Source: Hibiscus mutabilis
Taxonomy: Eukaryota; Streptophyta; Magnoliopsida; Malvales; Malvaceae
DNA: 64,000 nt
Direction of reading: 5' to 3'
Assembly: GCA_019671005.1 (NCBI GenBank)
Contig: CM033714.1
Span: forward strand, 84,559,909 to 84,623,908
The position numbers and the translations under genes were made by a program. Under the pieces are notes generated by a model that made no database searches, had not been told where the DNA came from, and was given only the letters and a program-made list of their open reading frames with translations. Positions 35,707-48,937 of the stretch are shown piece after piece (the stretch's first letter is position 1; every line of letters begins with the position of its first letter).

Positions 35707-36892
35707 TCCCACAAATTGTAAATAACAATATATTTAATTAGATAATGATTATTGATTAACGAACATTTAAGATAACACATTGGATTTGTATTTTTTGATA
35801 AATTTAACACCTGTGATTCATAACTTTGATATATTTGTGTTGTGTTTTTAATTATTTTCTCCTATATATTCATATTGTGTAATTGTGTCCATGTCTAACG
35901 TTATTAAATTACTCGTAATAGTTGTTTTCTCTCTTTCGATATAATATAAACCGTTTTGTTGTTTGGTGTTCGGGTGGCCAGTTTTATTACCAAAACCAAA
36001 ATACTGAACTAAATTTCTAATAACCTGAATACCCAATTCATATTGTTTTTCCTTTTGAATATTTATTTATAAAATAAAATTACCTTTATTAAATCAAACA
36101 TTTATATGTAATTAATTAAATAATCAAATTAAATTATTTTATATGTGGATATACAATTTCATATTTAAATTAAATATATATATATATACGTGTAATTTAT
36201 TACTTAAAAAACTGACTCAATTTATTTGATTCGATGCCAAAACTGATAACCAAACTGAATTAATTGCCAAAACCAAAAAAAAGTTGAACCAAATAAATTG
36301 AAAGGTGAAAAAACCAAAAGATTTAGATTAAATCGATTTATTGTATTTGGTTTAACCGACTATTTGCTCGACTCTAAATCAACCTAAAGGGAAGAAGATT
36401 TAAATAAATAAATAAATATAGATGATATGATTTATGCCTCTTCTCATCTTCTTAAATTTAAACTCATAATAAATTTTAAATTCCAAAATAGTAAACCTAA
36501 TAATTATTATGTTAAATATATGCAATAGTGTAATTACATGATATGATGAAATGATTTGAATGAGTGAAATAAACTTTCCATTCTCAAGAAGATGAAATAA
36601 AAATGATAGTCTATCACTCAATAAGCTTGCGGACATGATTTTTCTTTCCATATTGCATGTGAATATAGAGATGGAAAGGGATTTCTCACTGATCATCCAC
36701 TCAAAATGTGCAGTTCCTTTTGCCTCAATTGCATTCCGAATCTGCTTCGAGTGACGAGGAAGTGGCCGAGCTGCCGATTCTTTTACCCCCTGCCCTCGTT
36801 AACTCATCTTTGAAGCTGCAACTTCAATTTAAAAACATGATGCAGCTCCAACGTAGCAATTTAATCACTACCTTCTGGAACTGCCAAAATTC
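35707..36892. other. AT-rich intergenic region with degenerate repeats
   Basis: 35930-36380 contains degenerate TTTGGTTTAACCGA-type words also seen around 25.1-25.3 kb. 36400-36890 is non-coding, and its upper part is likely the 3' UTR of the RINGLET gene. Confidence 0.4.
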
Positions 36893-39800
36893 CTACCCAT
36901 CATCATTTCTAGTTTCATTAGCTACTTCATCAGATGCATCACTCATCTCCACATCTTCATCTTCATCTAAATCTTCCTTTTCTTTTTGCAGTTTAAAGCC
37001 ATTGTCATCTTCATCAGAAGCTTCCATTGATTCTCCATTCCAGCCATTGCAATCCAGCTCCCAGTTTCCTTGTTCATATCCCTCACCTTGGGCATTATCA
37101 TCCGACTCCTCTTCCATGCTGTTACTATCACTAGGATTTACCCCTTGCATCATCCTGAATTTTTCACCCCTCCATTCTTCATCCGAGTCTCTTGGAGTTA
37201 AAGCATTGGCCTTAGGTTTAACCACATCAGTCTTAGAAGCCACCATTGTATTATCAGCAGCTCTCCTTTCTGTCCTCTTTCTAACTGTTCGGCCCTGTTG
37301 TTTGAGGTGGAGACTTAAATTATTCTTTTCTCTACTACTTTTCTTGCTAGCACGATGTTTGGAATTAGAAGCTCTCCTCTGCGACTTTCTACCAGATTCA
37401 CGACCCCCTCTTCCCTGTTTATATTTGTTGCGCTTACTGTTACTCAGGTCAGCAAAGTTTTCTCTTCTCGTAGGCTCCATTTGGTCTAGTTTCTCCAATT
37501 CAAGCCCTTTATTCTTGATGAAAGAGAGGTTCTTGAAGGAAGCTTCTACATATATGACAAAAATAGTTAGCTAACATTTCAAAAATAAAACAACCAAGTC
37601 GAATAAGGAGCAAAAACATGGTAAAATGACTGGAGAAAAATACATGGCCAGTGAGAATCTAGGCATATTCACAGAATGCCAACCTCTTGAAATACCGATA
37701 ACATTTTAACTGTCCATCCAGTCTACTAATAGATCACATCAAAATTATACCCTCTTGCTATAAGGAGGGGAATAAAAAGGTATTTAAATACTCACTATAT
37801 AAGTTCTAGTCTCCCTGTTCTCAGCTGGTTCACCTTTCTCCTGCTTTAAGTACATGATGGATGCATCAAGCATCAAAAGCCTTAAAGCTACGGCTGCAGT
37901 AGTTTGGGGTATCCATGGAAGGACAGAATCAGTAAAATCACTCTCTGACTGAAGATTAGAACCCAAAAATTCCCTTGTTGTCTTAAAGATTGGTAATAAA
38001 TGATCTTGCTTTATGGCATTCTCAAGGTGAGTCAATATCTGCAGCACCAACATGACATTTGAGTGAGACCAATATCAGAGCTGTAAATTTAATCATTTAA
38101 TAGGGGCAAAATCAGTGGTTAATAACTAATGTCTCGTATATTAGGCAAATGCAAAAAGGCTACAGCTTCTGTTAGAAGAGAACCTCAGCAAAATAAAATT
38201 GCATGAAACGAGAAACATGAGCAAAGAATGTGACAGATTGATTAGGTAAATGTCACAAACTAGGCTAAATGCTCAAGTTAGGTTTCTATGTTTGCACAAC
38301 TTTTAATTTGAGAATACTATATTTCTTGATCTATATGGAATACTAACTTCTGGGATTTGTCTAAATGAGGAAAAGTGGTAATGGAGTTAGATATTGAGAA
38401 TAGCAACAGTCATTAGTCCCATTAACAATAACCAATAACATCTATACCAATTTTCCTTTATTAGACAAATCTAAGAAACTTAAGGTCCTAAAGTGATCAA
38501 AATAATAGGTTAAATCCTCAAATGAAATTAGTGCAGACGGCATATCCTAATTTGGGCATATATCCCTATTTAAAATGATGACAACCTTTAGGATTTCATC
38601 CAAAGAAGAAGAAGCATTCAGTTTCGTGCCCCAAATCTTTCGATGGCCTTCTGTCCAAATTGATTCAAGGGCTTCTGGTGGAATAGATACCTGCCAAGTT
38701 TTGAAACAAACAAAAAAAAAACATAATAAGACCAGAAACTCAAATTTATACAGGAAATTCATCACTGGAATGTTGCTAGCTCACCTCAACTACAGCACAC
38801 AAGGACTTAAGCAAGCTAATTCCTGAGGGAATAGAAGAATCAAGAGTACGAGTATCCTTGGTGTCTAACTTCTTGTTTTCATTGCACTTATGTTCTGAGA
38901 AATTAAAACTCCTTGTTAATGGAGCCAAATGTCTGGTGGCAATGAAAACAGTGCATCTCCTCTGGGACATGAGAGCCAAGGCACACATCACAAACAACCA
39001 ACAGCTGCACACTTCTCTTCTTCCCATATTTCATGGCACACAAAGTCGAGCAATTATAACATTCTTTCCACATCCACATCTGGAAGTCCTGGTACCTATT
39101 CAAGGCTGCCTTTATCTCATTTTCGTTTGTTCCAAGCTGAATTTTGAAAGAAGATAATGCCGCTGATGCATCAGAGTTCAACCCACAGATAGCTCCACTA
39201 GCACTGTCAAAACTGGCAGGAAAGTCAGGAGAGTAATCTATTTCAGAAGCTTCATTTTCAGTGGAGCTTCCACTTCGGTTAATAGCTGCTACACACTGTA
39301 AGTTCCTGCGAACATTTTCTTTGAAGGAAGTTTCAATTTTTTGTAACATTATCCTTAAATGGGATTCCCTGATTCCTCGTGCATCCAAAGATGACAAGAG
39401 AGCATCAAAGGCCTACAAAGAAATTGATTGGATACATAAGAAAAACACAGCCAGATGTAAGATACATAAGAAATTAGTGCTTGTTTGACTAGTTCTAGTA
39501 ATTCATCCCAATATATATCAACATAAAGCATACCTCTTCAGAATCAATCATCCTCCAAACATCCCCATGTAATTCGACAAATATTCGGCCAGCACAAGGA
39601 TCATTTTTAGATGCAGAAGCAACAAACTGCCAGTATCTATTACATCTACGATCTAGGCCAAGAGGCAAAGACCTGTATGCATAAATCTCTTCTGCTCTGT
39701 GGGAAATGTATGATTTCAACTGTGAGCGTGATCTTTTCAAAGCATATCCATGCTGCTGAGCAGAAAAGTCATTTGGACCCATGGAGGCCTCTTGAATTAC

Positions 39801-42800
39801 CGCCCTTTCAGCAGGAAAACTATTGAGGCCGTTCAGAAAATTTTGTGAGCATAACAAGGTTTTTTTGTCTTCCGGATTACTTGGAGATAACTCATCATTT
39901 TTATTAGCAGCAGCAGGAAATTGACTTTGGCTGCCCTCCATGGGATAATTAGGCAAATGAGCTTCGGCCTTCATTCCTATCACAGATGGAAAATCCATTT
40001 TAATAATGGTTTCTTCCTTAACAAGACTTTTATCCAGCTGAGCCTCAATCCACATTTGCTTTTTAAGAGCATTCGCAGCTTCTAAACGATCCTGTAATCA
40101 ATAATCAAATTTAGAAAGAGGAAAATGGCAAGTGCCTCTGCAATCAAAGCAACATCACAATCAGACGAAATTATGGTTAAAGATCTACCTCAATGGCAGT
40201 GCAGATAGAGTTCCCTTCATTTGCAATACCAATTAAAGCAACAAGGGCATTAAGGCGCTCCTCGACACTAAGATGAGAATATTCAGCTTCTGAAAGACCC
40301 TGAATCCACAACTCACCAAACTTGCTTTCATCAATTTCAATATTCTGTTGATCAAGATTGCCTGTTCCATTCTCCTCATCAATAAGATAATGTCCAGTGT
40401 TACAAGGAGCATTGTCATCCTTCACGGTATTTGAAGGGAAAGATAGAAGATCCTTATTGAATTTACATGGAACATTTACCGCACCATCTGTTGAAGCATG
40501 GACTTTTTCACTTCCTGAACAAATGTTTACTTCATCCTTATGATAGTCAGCATCTTTGTTAGCATTTGAGGGAGTAGCAATATCAACTTCAGGATCCTCA
40601 TCAACATCACCTTCAGAATCTTCATCTCTTTCGACCTCCTCTTTTTCAACTTCATCAGCATCTTCTCCACCTAAAAGCCCATTTTCAAATTGTTGAATCT
40701 TCTGCCTTGCTGCTTCTAGTATGGCCTCGGCATCAGCAGGATCTTTTCTATAGGCAGGTCTTACACAATAAGTTGAAGGCGCTATTCTTTCAAAAAGCTT
40801 TGCATCCCTCGTCATAGCAACCGAAATACAAGCCTCAGGCCTCTTGCTAGTTGTCACGTCCCGAAGTCCAGATTTCTTGTAGGAAACATGTGATTAAGAA
40901 CAAGCATGTAAAACATACAAAATTAATTTGACATCTGAAGGGACACAATCCAAACTCACCTGAATCTTATCTGCAAGTTCAAACACTGTTAATCCTTTGC
41001 TTCCCTCAAGTGAAAGAACATGAAAAGCTGCAAATTTTACAGTTCCAGGTGTCAAACGATGTCTTGATCTTCTTTGAAGTAACAGGCCTTTTTTCCGCAT
41101 CAATGCAAATGCATTCTCAGCTGCTGCACCATTGCGTAGAGTAGAAACTACATCTTCACAACCTTTGCTCTGCATGTCCTAATGCAACAATAAAATCAGA
41201 TAATAAGCCAATATCCATAAGCTGTTTAATATCTGATGGTACAAATCACTGAAGCAAATAACTATTAAAGATGCTACGGCAAAGCCTCAAAGTTGTCCAA
41301 CTTGAAAATTGATTATACCCTACACAATCTAGTTTAGAGAAATAGGCAAAGAACTCAACCTAATATGATTAATGTCTCACCATATTGGTGTTCATTAAGA
41401 TATATCCCATCAGCAAGCTGATACAAAATACATCACTTTGCAAAATAGCAATTCAAATCCATGTAAAAGAATTATTGCTACAAACACAGTGACACAGGCC
41501 ATCTAAGAGGCTTTCCTATTGCATCACCTATTAGAACTCATTTATCTCCACCATCTTAACCATCAGAAGTGATATTTGTCGAGAATCATGGGCACATGTT
41601 ATCCAGCCTTTAAAGAATTCCCATTGTTACAGAAAACACATGTACACAGGTGTGTGTCCATAAATGTGCATGTGTGTGTACATATGTGTAGACATATATA
41701 AAAGCACAGATAATACACACATACACTCAAACATGCACACTAAATAATGTTATAGTAGAAAGAGATGATTCAACCTGGTCATTATCACCCATGTATGCCC
41801 AAGTAGCACTTCGTTTCTTCAACTGTGGTCCAAAGCCTGCAGATATTGCTAATTGCCGGAAAATTTCAGGCCATGTCAGTGGATTCAAGTGACGCTGCCA
41901 ACTGCGGATGTCAAAGCCCCATGAATATGCCTAGCATATACCAAATGTGAAATGGTTCAACAAAAATAAAACTAAGCACCATGACAAATCTTTAACACCG
42001 CTTACCCCTTCAACAATCTGAGGGTGCCCACCTTCAAGATGGGAAGCACTGTACTGATTCATCCCTAATCCAGTCACAGTTGTTCTTGCCACATCTTCAA
42101 TATCTTTTATTATTGTTTTCAAAAGAGCAACATGAATCTCACCCAACAACCTTGACCCCTGATATCAAAATGGTAAGAATATCAAAATGGCGAGCTAAAT
42201 AAAAATGAAATTAGAGATCAAAATATTGCATTTGAAACTTACATAGTCGTGAAATGCTTGCACAAACTCATCGAGGGTAAATGGCCACAGTTTAAGAACA
42301 TCAGAAAAAGTTATAAAAAATTTCCATGCCTGATAACAGAAACCGTGTCATCAGAAGTTGTACCTTTGGAACTTAAACTATGTACAGTTTTACCTTAAAC
42401 CATTTATTAAACAAACTGCAAAAATATGAAGTGCATAAGAAAGAACATTAGAGTTGTAAATGAAAACTGATACCATGAGAAGATTCCCAACATTCTCCTC
42501 TGAATCAGTCCACGGATGAATGGCAAATGGTCTTTTCAATTGCACAGACTTGGGGGGAAACAAGTTTAAAGAATCTAAAACAGAAATATTAGTGTTACTA
42601 TCAACTCAACTGCGGTAAAGAAACAAACTAGATTGTGAAAAAGAACATGACCCATCAAACAATGAAAAACTCAAATAATTATTGGAAAAGAATCAAAAAA
42701 GGTTGGAGAAACATAAAACAATCTTTTTACAAATCCAAGTGAAAGAAATGCGATTTGTACGCTACCATATCCTCCTAACCAATAATTATTTCTAATAATT

Positions 42801-45365
42801 CAATAAAGAGACCATAAAATTATTTTCCTATCCAATCACATGGAAAGCATTTATCTGTTAGTGGCATCCAGTATTTTGATTGGCATGGTTGATTTTTGAC
42901 GGCAGAGGGGGAAAGGTCAAGAGTGTGACAACTGTACTTTTTCAACTGTGAAGAAAGTAATTTAAAATACTAAATAACAGGAAATCAGTTTCAGTTAGAG
43001 CCTATTAGTTTCAAAAGGACAAATCACGTCAGAATTTTTAGGTTTTTCTTCCTCTCATTCAAAAGGCACACCAATCAAGTATAAATTAAATTAAGGCAAT
43101 AAATACAAATTTCAACAGACATTTACCTCTAAATGACTCAAGATTTTTCAAATCATTGTGATCAAGTTGAATGATAGAGGGTATTCCTTTGGTAGCAGCA
43201 GCATACTCCATGAGTTCTAGTTGTTCATCTTCGAGAAGACCCATGGACTCTTTGGCAATTTTCCGTGCAGTTGCCTTCTCCCTAGCAACCCGACGTCTCT
43301 CCTCCTCTTTCTCTCTTTGAAGCTCTTCCTTTTGTCTCTTTTTCTCAGCCTACAAGGAAAAATCCAAACTAAAACCAATGGCTAGAAGGAAGAGAGAGAC
43401 ATTATCCGCAAAAACTCAGACTAAAGTGTTCTCAAACTTACTCTAAAATATTCTTTCTGCAAAATCTTTTGTCTTCTTTCTTCTTCCCGCTGCTTCTCAC
43501 GCTGCAATCTCTCTTCTTCGCGCTGCTTCTCACGCATCAACCTCTCTTCTCCCTTCCTTCTTTCACGTTCATGTCTTTCCATTTCTTTTCTTATTCTTTC
43601 TTCACTCTGAGAAAAAAAAATTTTCATAATATGAGACAATATAGAGGAGTCCATATCATGGTAAATAAAAAATTAATAATCAGAAAACCTTTTGCTTTTT
43701 ATTATCTAGTTTCTCAAGCTCTTTACGAATGCCATTATCTTGTACTTCAACTTCCCTAGCAATTCTATTTTCATCACTCTACAAGAAGAAAGGTGATATA
43801 CAATTAGCAATCATGGAAGGATTTAGAAAAAAATGAAAATAAGCTCAGAAGCTAGGCACCTTGCGCTTCCTATTGTTTCGTGGATCATCAGACAGAGAAA
43901 GAATTCCTGTATTGTATTGTTGAGGTAACAAAGGAACTCGAGATCCTTGACCTTGGATACCAGGAACCCTGCACAATGGTTCCTCTCCATGTAAAAATAA
44001 AGCAGCTCCACCTCTTGCACCATCATCTGGCGATTCATAAAAAAGAAAATGAGCAACTTGTCCGCCTGCATCATATCTAAGACTTGAATGGTCTGGAAGA
44101 AACTGATACTCATGAATAGCTCTTGCAGCAGCCTGGGATTACAGTTTATATAATATTAATAAGCCAACCCATATAAACCATGTAATACATTTTTCCTTCC
44201 CATAAAAGTACAACAACTAACAACAACTAAGCATTTTAAAAAATTAAAAACACAACTTTTGGATCAAAATATATATCAAAGATTTTCATCCCATCAGCAT
44301 ATCCATTTACACATCTTAAACTGGTCCTTATAAGGGGCATATAGAATAATAATAAAACCCACACAGAATTTCTGTCAAAAACCCTAAAGTGATCAAGGTT
44401 TCTCTCTAATGAGTCTTAAGTGAACTATCAATAACAAATCACAAGTTGTAACAACCGTGCAAAGCATTCTAATTTCTAAATACAATATCAGTTAAATAAA
44501 AATGTGAGTTCAAGAAACCAACTTTATTTGTGCAGCGATCATATAGTTTGCTCTCATAAGGTTGTCCAGACCTCTTGTGCAGCTCGGGAATAGCTATTCA
44601 AAAAAAAAAAAAATCCATGCATTACAACCTACAAGGTCGACTGTAGTCTGTATAAAGTCATAAACTACAGTAAACAATATGTACATTTTGCAGAAATATA
44701 AATTCTATTAAACAACATAGATAGACATCTCACTTTCAAATAATAGAATTTACTTATACCTTCAAATGCATCAGGAGGTAAAGGATCAAACTCCATCCCC
44801 AGCATAGGCCCATCATCCCTCAATGGCTGCCCCAACTGTGCCTGCACGCAAGCAATTGCTCTGAGCTCCATCATGCCCGGAGAAGAACTTCCCCCTAACT
44901 TCCTGAAGTTCATACACGGACTGGATCCTGAACCTGAACCTGACCCGTCGTCTGACTCCGACCCGACCCGGAAATCATCAATTGGAGAATCCGGTTGCAA
45001 CGTGGCGCCTTTTTTAGGATTTTTGGAAGGAGTTTCCTTCTTTTCTTTCAATCTCCGATGGCAAAACCACGTCTGTAGCTGCCGATCTGTTAATCCTAGT
45101 TTCTCCGATAATTCTGCTCGCGTCGCTTCCGATGGGTATGTCTCCACTACAAAATTTTAAAAAAAAATTAAAATTGAAATTAAAAACAAAACCAATGAGT
45201 AAAAGAGAGATGAAGAGACATACAAGCAAATGCATCCTCGAGAGTTTCGAGTTGAAACGGAGTCTTCATCTGTCGTTTAGGCTTAGCGTTACCTTCATTG
45301 GAACTGATAGCTTTTTTATTTGAAACTTTTCTCTCATTATTTTCATCTTCTGAACCAGACGCCAT
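36893..45365 (-). CDS. Homeobox-DDT domain protein (RINGLET, RLT1/RLT2 type)
   Basis: About 18 exons encode roughly 1,650 residues. Exon 1 (45224-45365) and exon 2 (44760-45146) give a homeodomain: KRQMKTPFQLETLEDAF, then LETYPSEATRAELSEKLGL and RQLQTWFCHRRLKEKK. Mid exons include an ARAIHEYQFLPD block (43.86-44.13 kb) and a long Glu/Arg coiled coil (43.13-43.78 kb). The DDT region spans 42.2-43.15 kb (PFAIHPWTDSEENVGNLLM, AWKFFITFSDVLKLWPFTL, EFVQAFHDY). GLLLQRRSRHRLTPGTVKF and VFELADKIQ (40.96-41.18 kb) are the HARE-HTH part. 40.19-40.87 kb has SVAMTRDAKLFERIAPSTY and an acidic stretch; 39.53-40.09 kb has LPLGLDRRCNRYWQF. A cysteine-rich block (CDVCLGSHVPEEMHCFHCH) lies near 38.95 kb. The C-terminus is basic then very acidic. 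RLT proteins are nuclear partners of ISWI remodellers (CHR11/CHR17) and restrain flowering. Length favours RLT1/RLT2 over the shorter RLT3, but the paralogue is unresolved. Confidence 0.92.
41640..41735. repeat. Intronic TG/CA-rich microsatellite
   Basis: An imperfect run of ACACATGTACACAGGTGTG and TGTGTGTACATATGTG words lies in a long intron of the RINGLET gene, between the exons at 41.18 and 41.78 kb. Confidence 0.6.
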
Positions 45366-46410
45366 TGAAAGAGTTCCAATTTCCAAAATCTAATGAAAAA
45401 ATTAGGGTTACAAAAAAACGTCTTTTCTCTTTCGTTCACCCTAAAAACACAAGGGTTATCGTCAAATAAGGGAAAGGACGATAATTGTTCTCGAATTCGA
45501 ACAACAACAACAACAAATTCAAAGAAAGAATACAAATATTAAACGGAAATTCAATAAATATACTGATCAAAAAATAAAAAAGGAAATTAGGAACAAAGGA
45601 CGAGTGCCTTTTGGTTCCTGAGTCAATTACTAATTACTCCTCCCTTTTATTCTTCTCTTTAAAGTGTTGTTCTTGGACAAAACCAAACCCTTGAGTAATC
45701 TTTTGGCGGGTTCTGTTGATGAATTTTGATATCAACTTGGTTCCACAATCGAATTTGTTGGTTTGGGCCCGTCTGTTTTCTTCTCATTTACATATAGATT
45801 GGGCCTCAAGGTTATGATATTTGGGTTAAAATTACGGACAGTAAACAGGACGGGCTGATACGGATATTCTCCTAATATTTATATTCACGTAAAATTTTAT
45901 ATTTATCATTTATCCACCGTTTATTGAGGGTATAATTTTCAAATCCAAATTCACCTCACGTTTATTGTTTAGCTCGTACTCACCAAACATGTCAGTCAAG
46001 CAATTACTAATATTTAACATAACATAAAAGTCATTTTTTAAGCTAAATTAATTGGGTAGGAAATGTATACCTTAGGACTTTGACAGTTTAAATGTATGTC
46101 AGTTTAAATGTATGTCCCTTCAGAATCCTAAGATCTAAAAAATAGTTCGTGAACTTATTTATGAATTTATAATGGTCTAAAATTTATATGGTAAGTAGTG
46201 AGCGGAGGGGCAGGTAAGGTCTCAAATCCATTACTTACCCACAACTCACACAGGTATGACTTTGATATCCACACTTGCTCACTACCCATCAAACTCATTT
46301 TGAGACGCCTGCAGTATAGAATTCATAAAATTGTACTCGTCTGCCTTCCCTAGTTAAAATCACGAAAAGATTTGTAGCATCCACAAATTTAAAATCTATT
46401 CATAACATAA
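45366..46410. other. RINGLET promoter and intergenic DNA
   Basis: 45366-45700 is the likely 5' leader and promoter of the RINGLET gene. The rest shows no gene or recognised repeat. Confidence 0.45.
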
Positions 46411-46670
46411 TATTTAATTTATTTTTATGATCACTAATATTCAATTCATTGGTTGACTGATTCAGATCGGGTACTATAAAGATCCATTATAAGGACAATC
46501 ATCACAACCCAATGTGTTTCATCTACAATGTCAGAATTCGAATATTTAATTTATTTTTATGATCACTAATATTCAATTCATTTGTTAATGTTTCATCCCT
46601 TATAAAGATCCATTATAAGGACAATCATCACAATTTAATTTCTTTAATATACAATGTCAAAATTGAAAAT
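46411..46670. repeat. 132-bp tandem duplication
   Basis: Two copies, starting at 46411 and 46543, share TATTTAATTTATTTTTATGA, TCACTAATATTCAATTCATT and AAAGATCCATTATAAGGACA. They differ mainly in a central segment and at the end of the unit, so this is an older duplication than the one at 11911. Confidence 0.85.
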
Positions 46671-47485
46671 TTAATAATTAAAAGATTTAGTGTTTCATAC
46701 TAAGTCTGGAAAGAACTTTAATTTAATTTCTTTAATATATATGTTTAATTTTTTGTTATAATTTAAACTTTTTATTTGAGTTTGGATTATAGAGTCTGAA
46801 AAAGACTTTATTTGAATATCATTTCGTTTGCACAAAATTATTCTCAGATAGCAAATAGACAAAGACACGTGATTATACCATATATATTCATACATGTGAC
46901 TATACTAATAAATTAAAAACTCGATCTTTAAATAGAATAAATTTAAAATTTGTGATAATCCTCTATCTCCTTTAAACTTAAGAACATGAAAAATCTGTCA
47001 TTGAATTACTCTACGACTCGATTACAAGTGTGATATGAACCCTCAGATTTCGAGTTGTCCTCAAATATTTCTTCCAAAAGACATTGTGTCATCCACTTAT
47101 CTTCAATGTTTGGATAACATATGACGTCCATTCTTCTAAGTGGCTCGTTGACATTATGTTTTAGTCTTCTAACACCCTTCGAATACCCTATGGTAATATT
47201 TCTGATTTAGGCCCAACTTTGTGCTCTGAACTAAAGAAAAAATGAATCAAGTTGTGATAATCTACCAATTTCATTCATTGATGATAGACGAGATATTTTT
47301 TTATAATATATATATATATATATATATTTATGAGTTTTTAATTTTTCTCATCAATAAATCTTACATAATGAGATTAACATAATTTAAGAGTCACGAATTT
47401 GAAATTAGTTAAATCGGTGCGAATAACGTTATACGAAAAAATATACATATTATTATATTAACTCTTTTCATTTATTCTCGTAAAG
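46671..47485. other. Intergenic region, nothing recognised
   Basis: 47000-47260 is less AT-rich than its surroundings and could be an eroded coding or transposon piece, but no domain could be read on either strand. A (TA)n run lies at about 47307-47326. Confidence 0.35.
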
Positions 47486-47489
47486 GAGT

Positions 47490-48475
47490 TGTTAAGAGGT
47501 TAAAGTTTATCAAAAGTCTTAATATTATATTTAAAATTTTATTTTGGTCTTTCGACTATAAAAAATAACAGTTTAAACCATGTTTTATACTTAAAAGTTT
47601 ATTTTAGTCTATTTATTATAAAAAGAAACATTTTAGTTTTGTACATCTAAAAAGTAAATAATTTGCTCCAAAATTTTAAAGTTATAGTTAGTTGACTTAA
47701 TTTTTTCATTTAACCATCATTTAAGTGGTTGTTAATTTTGGAGTTGAGAAAAACAATCTCTCTTAAAAGAAATACAATAATTTATTCGATGTGCATTTTA
47801 AATCTGAGTAAATAAGAATAATTTATGATGACTTTGACATTTTTTCTCAGTACTTAACACATGTCCAATTGTGATCGAATATTTTTTCAAATAAAATAAA
47901 CAAAAAACTTTATATAATTTTATAACATCTTTCATAATTTTAAAAAGTTTTGAAATTTTAAATATTTTGTATCATATTTTTTAATTAAACATTTACTCTC
48001 ACTTCAATTCTAAAAATCTAAGAAAATTCAATGTGTATTTTTTCAGTTAAAACATTTTTTATGTTTTGACTTTTGTAATTTTAATATTATTGCGAGCGAA
48101 GACAACAAAATTTAGAGTTGGAATAAGAACTAATTTGCGGTTTAGATTTTATAAGTGTTTTGGGAGAGATTAGTTTGCTCAAGTTCAAAATTAAGAGGGG
48201 CCTAAAGAGTGTTTAAATCAAAATATTTAAGTCAATTAATAATGAATCAAAAGATTAACTTTTTAAACATATAAGGACTAAAATATTCTTTTTTATAGTA
48301 TGATGATTAAAATGAACTTTTAAGTATAGTTGAGAGACTAAATATCCCTTTTTGTATTAGAAGGGACTTAATCATACTTTTAGATATAGTACTTAGACTA
48401 AAATATTTATTTTTATAGTAAAGAGATTAAAATGAATTTAATTACAATATATGAACTTTGACTTAAAACCATAAA
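47490..48475. mobile_element. TIR element with repeated ends
   Basis: The left end (about 47500-47660) and right end (48265-48475) are inverted copies with phrases such as CTTAAAAGTTTATTTTAGTC against GATTAAAATGAACTTTTAAG. Each end contains more than one copy of a roughly 70-80 bp sub-unit. The 600-bp interior is non-coding. No target duplication was determined. Confidence 0.5.
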
Positions 48476-48549
48476 TAAAAACATTAAATTAATGGATATA
48501 CAAATAAGTAAAAGGGGTTTAAATTTGGTAAACATGTTATGTAAAATAT

Positions 48550-48725
48550 TTTTTATATAAGCCTGTTTATTTATATTATAAATCAAAATTAAACCTAAAC
48601 CTTAAAAATTAAACTATAAATTCTAAATATTAACTTTAAATTCTAAATTCCATAACCCAAACCCCTAAACTAAATCTCTAACTTCTAAAATTAAAAGACT
48701 TATGTAAACTAAAGTTTACACATAA
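48550..48725. repeat. Decayed copy of telomere-like MITE
   Basis: The interior matches the elements at 35463 and 63130 (TAAATTCTAAATATTAACTTT, CATAACCCAAACCCCTAAAC, AACTAAAGTTTACAC). Its left terminus is no longer recognisable and no target duplication is visible. Confidence 0.65.
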
Positions 48726-48937
48726 AATTGAAAATGTTCTCTAAATAAAGGAGATGAATATAGAATATGCACCTAAAGACGAAGAGGAAGAGGTTGTTCT
48801 CTTCTCTCTCTTTTTTTCTTCTTTTTGTATAATAACAATTCTAATATCTCATAATTTGAATAATTTATAAACTAAATTATATTTTTTTCTAAATTTTAAA
48901 TTAAATTCTTATCAAATCTTTATTAATTTTAGAATTA

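Noticed and set aside
36708..37574. Long plus-strand open frame of 288 codons, serine-rich
   Set aside because: It is the antisense of the acidic, Glu/Asp/Ser-rich last exon of the RINGLET gene. Such low-complexity coding DNA often leaves the opposite strand open. No domain is visible.
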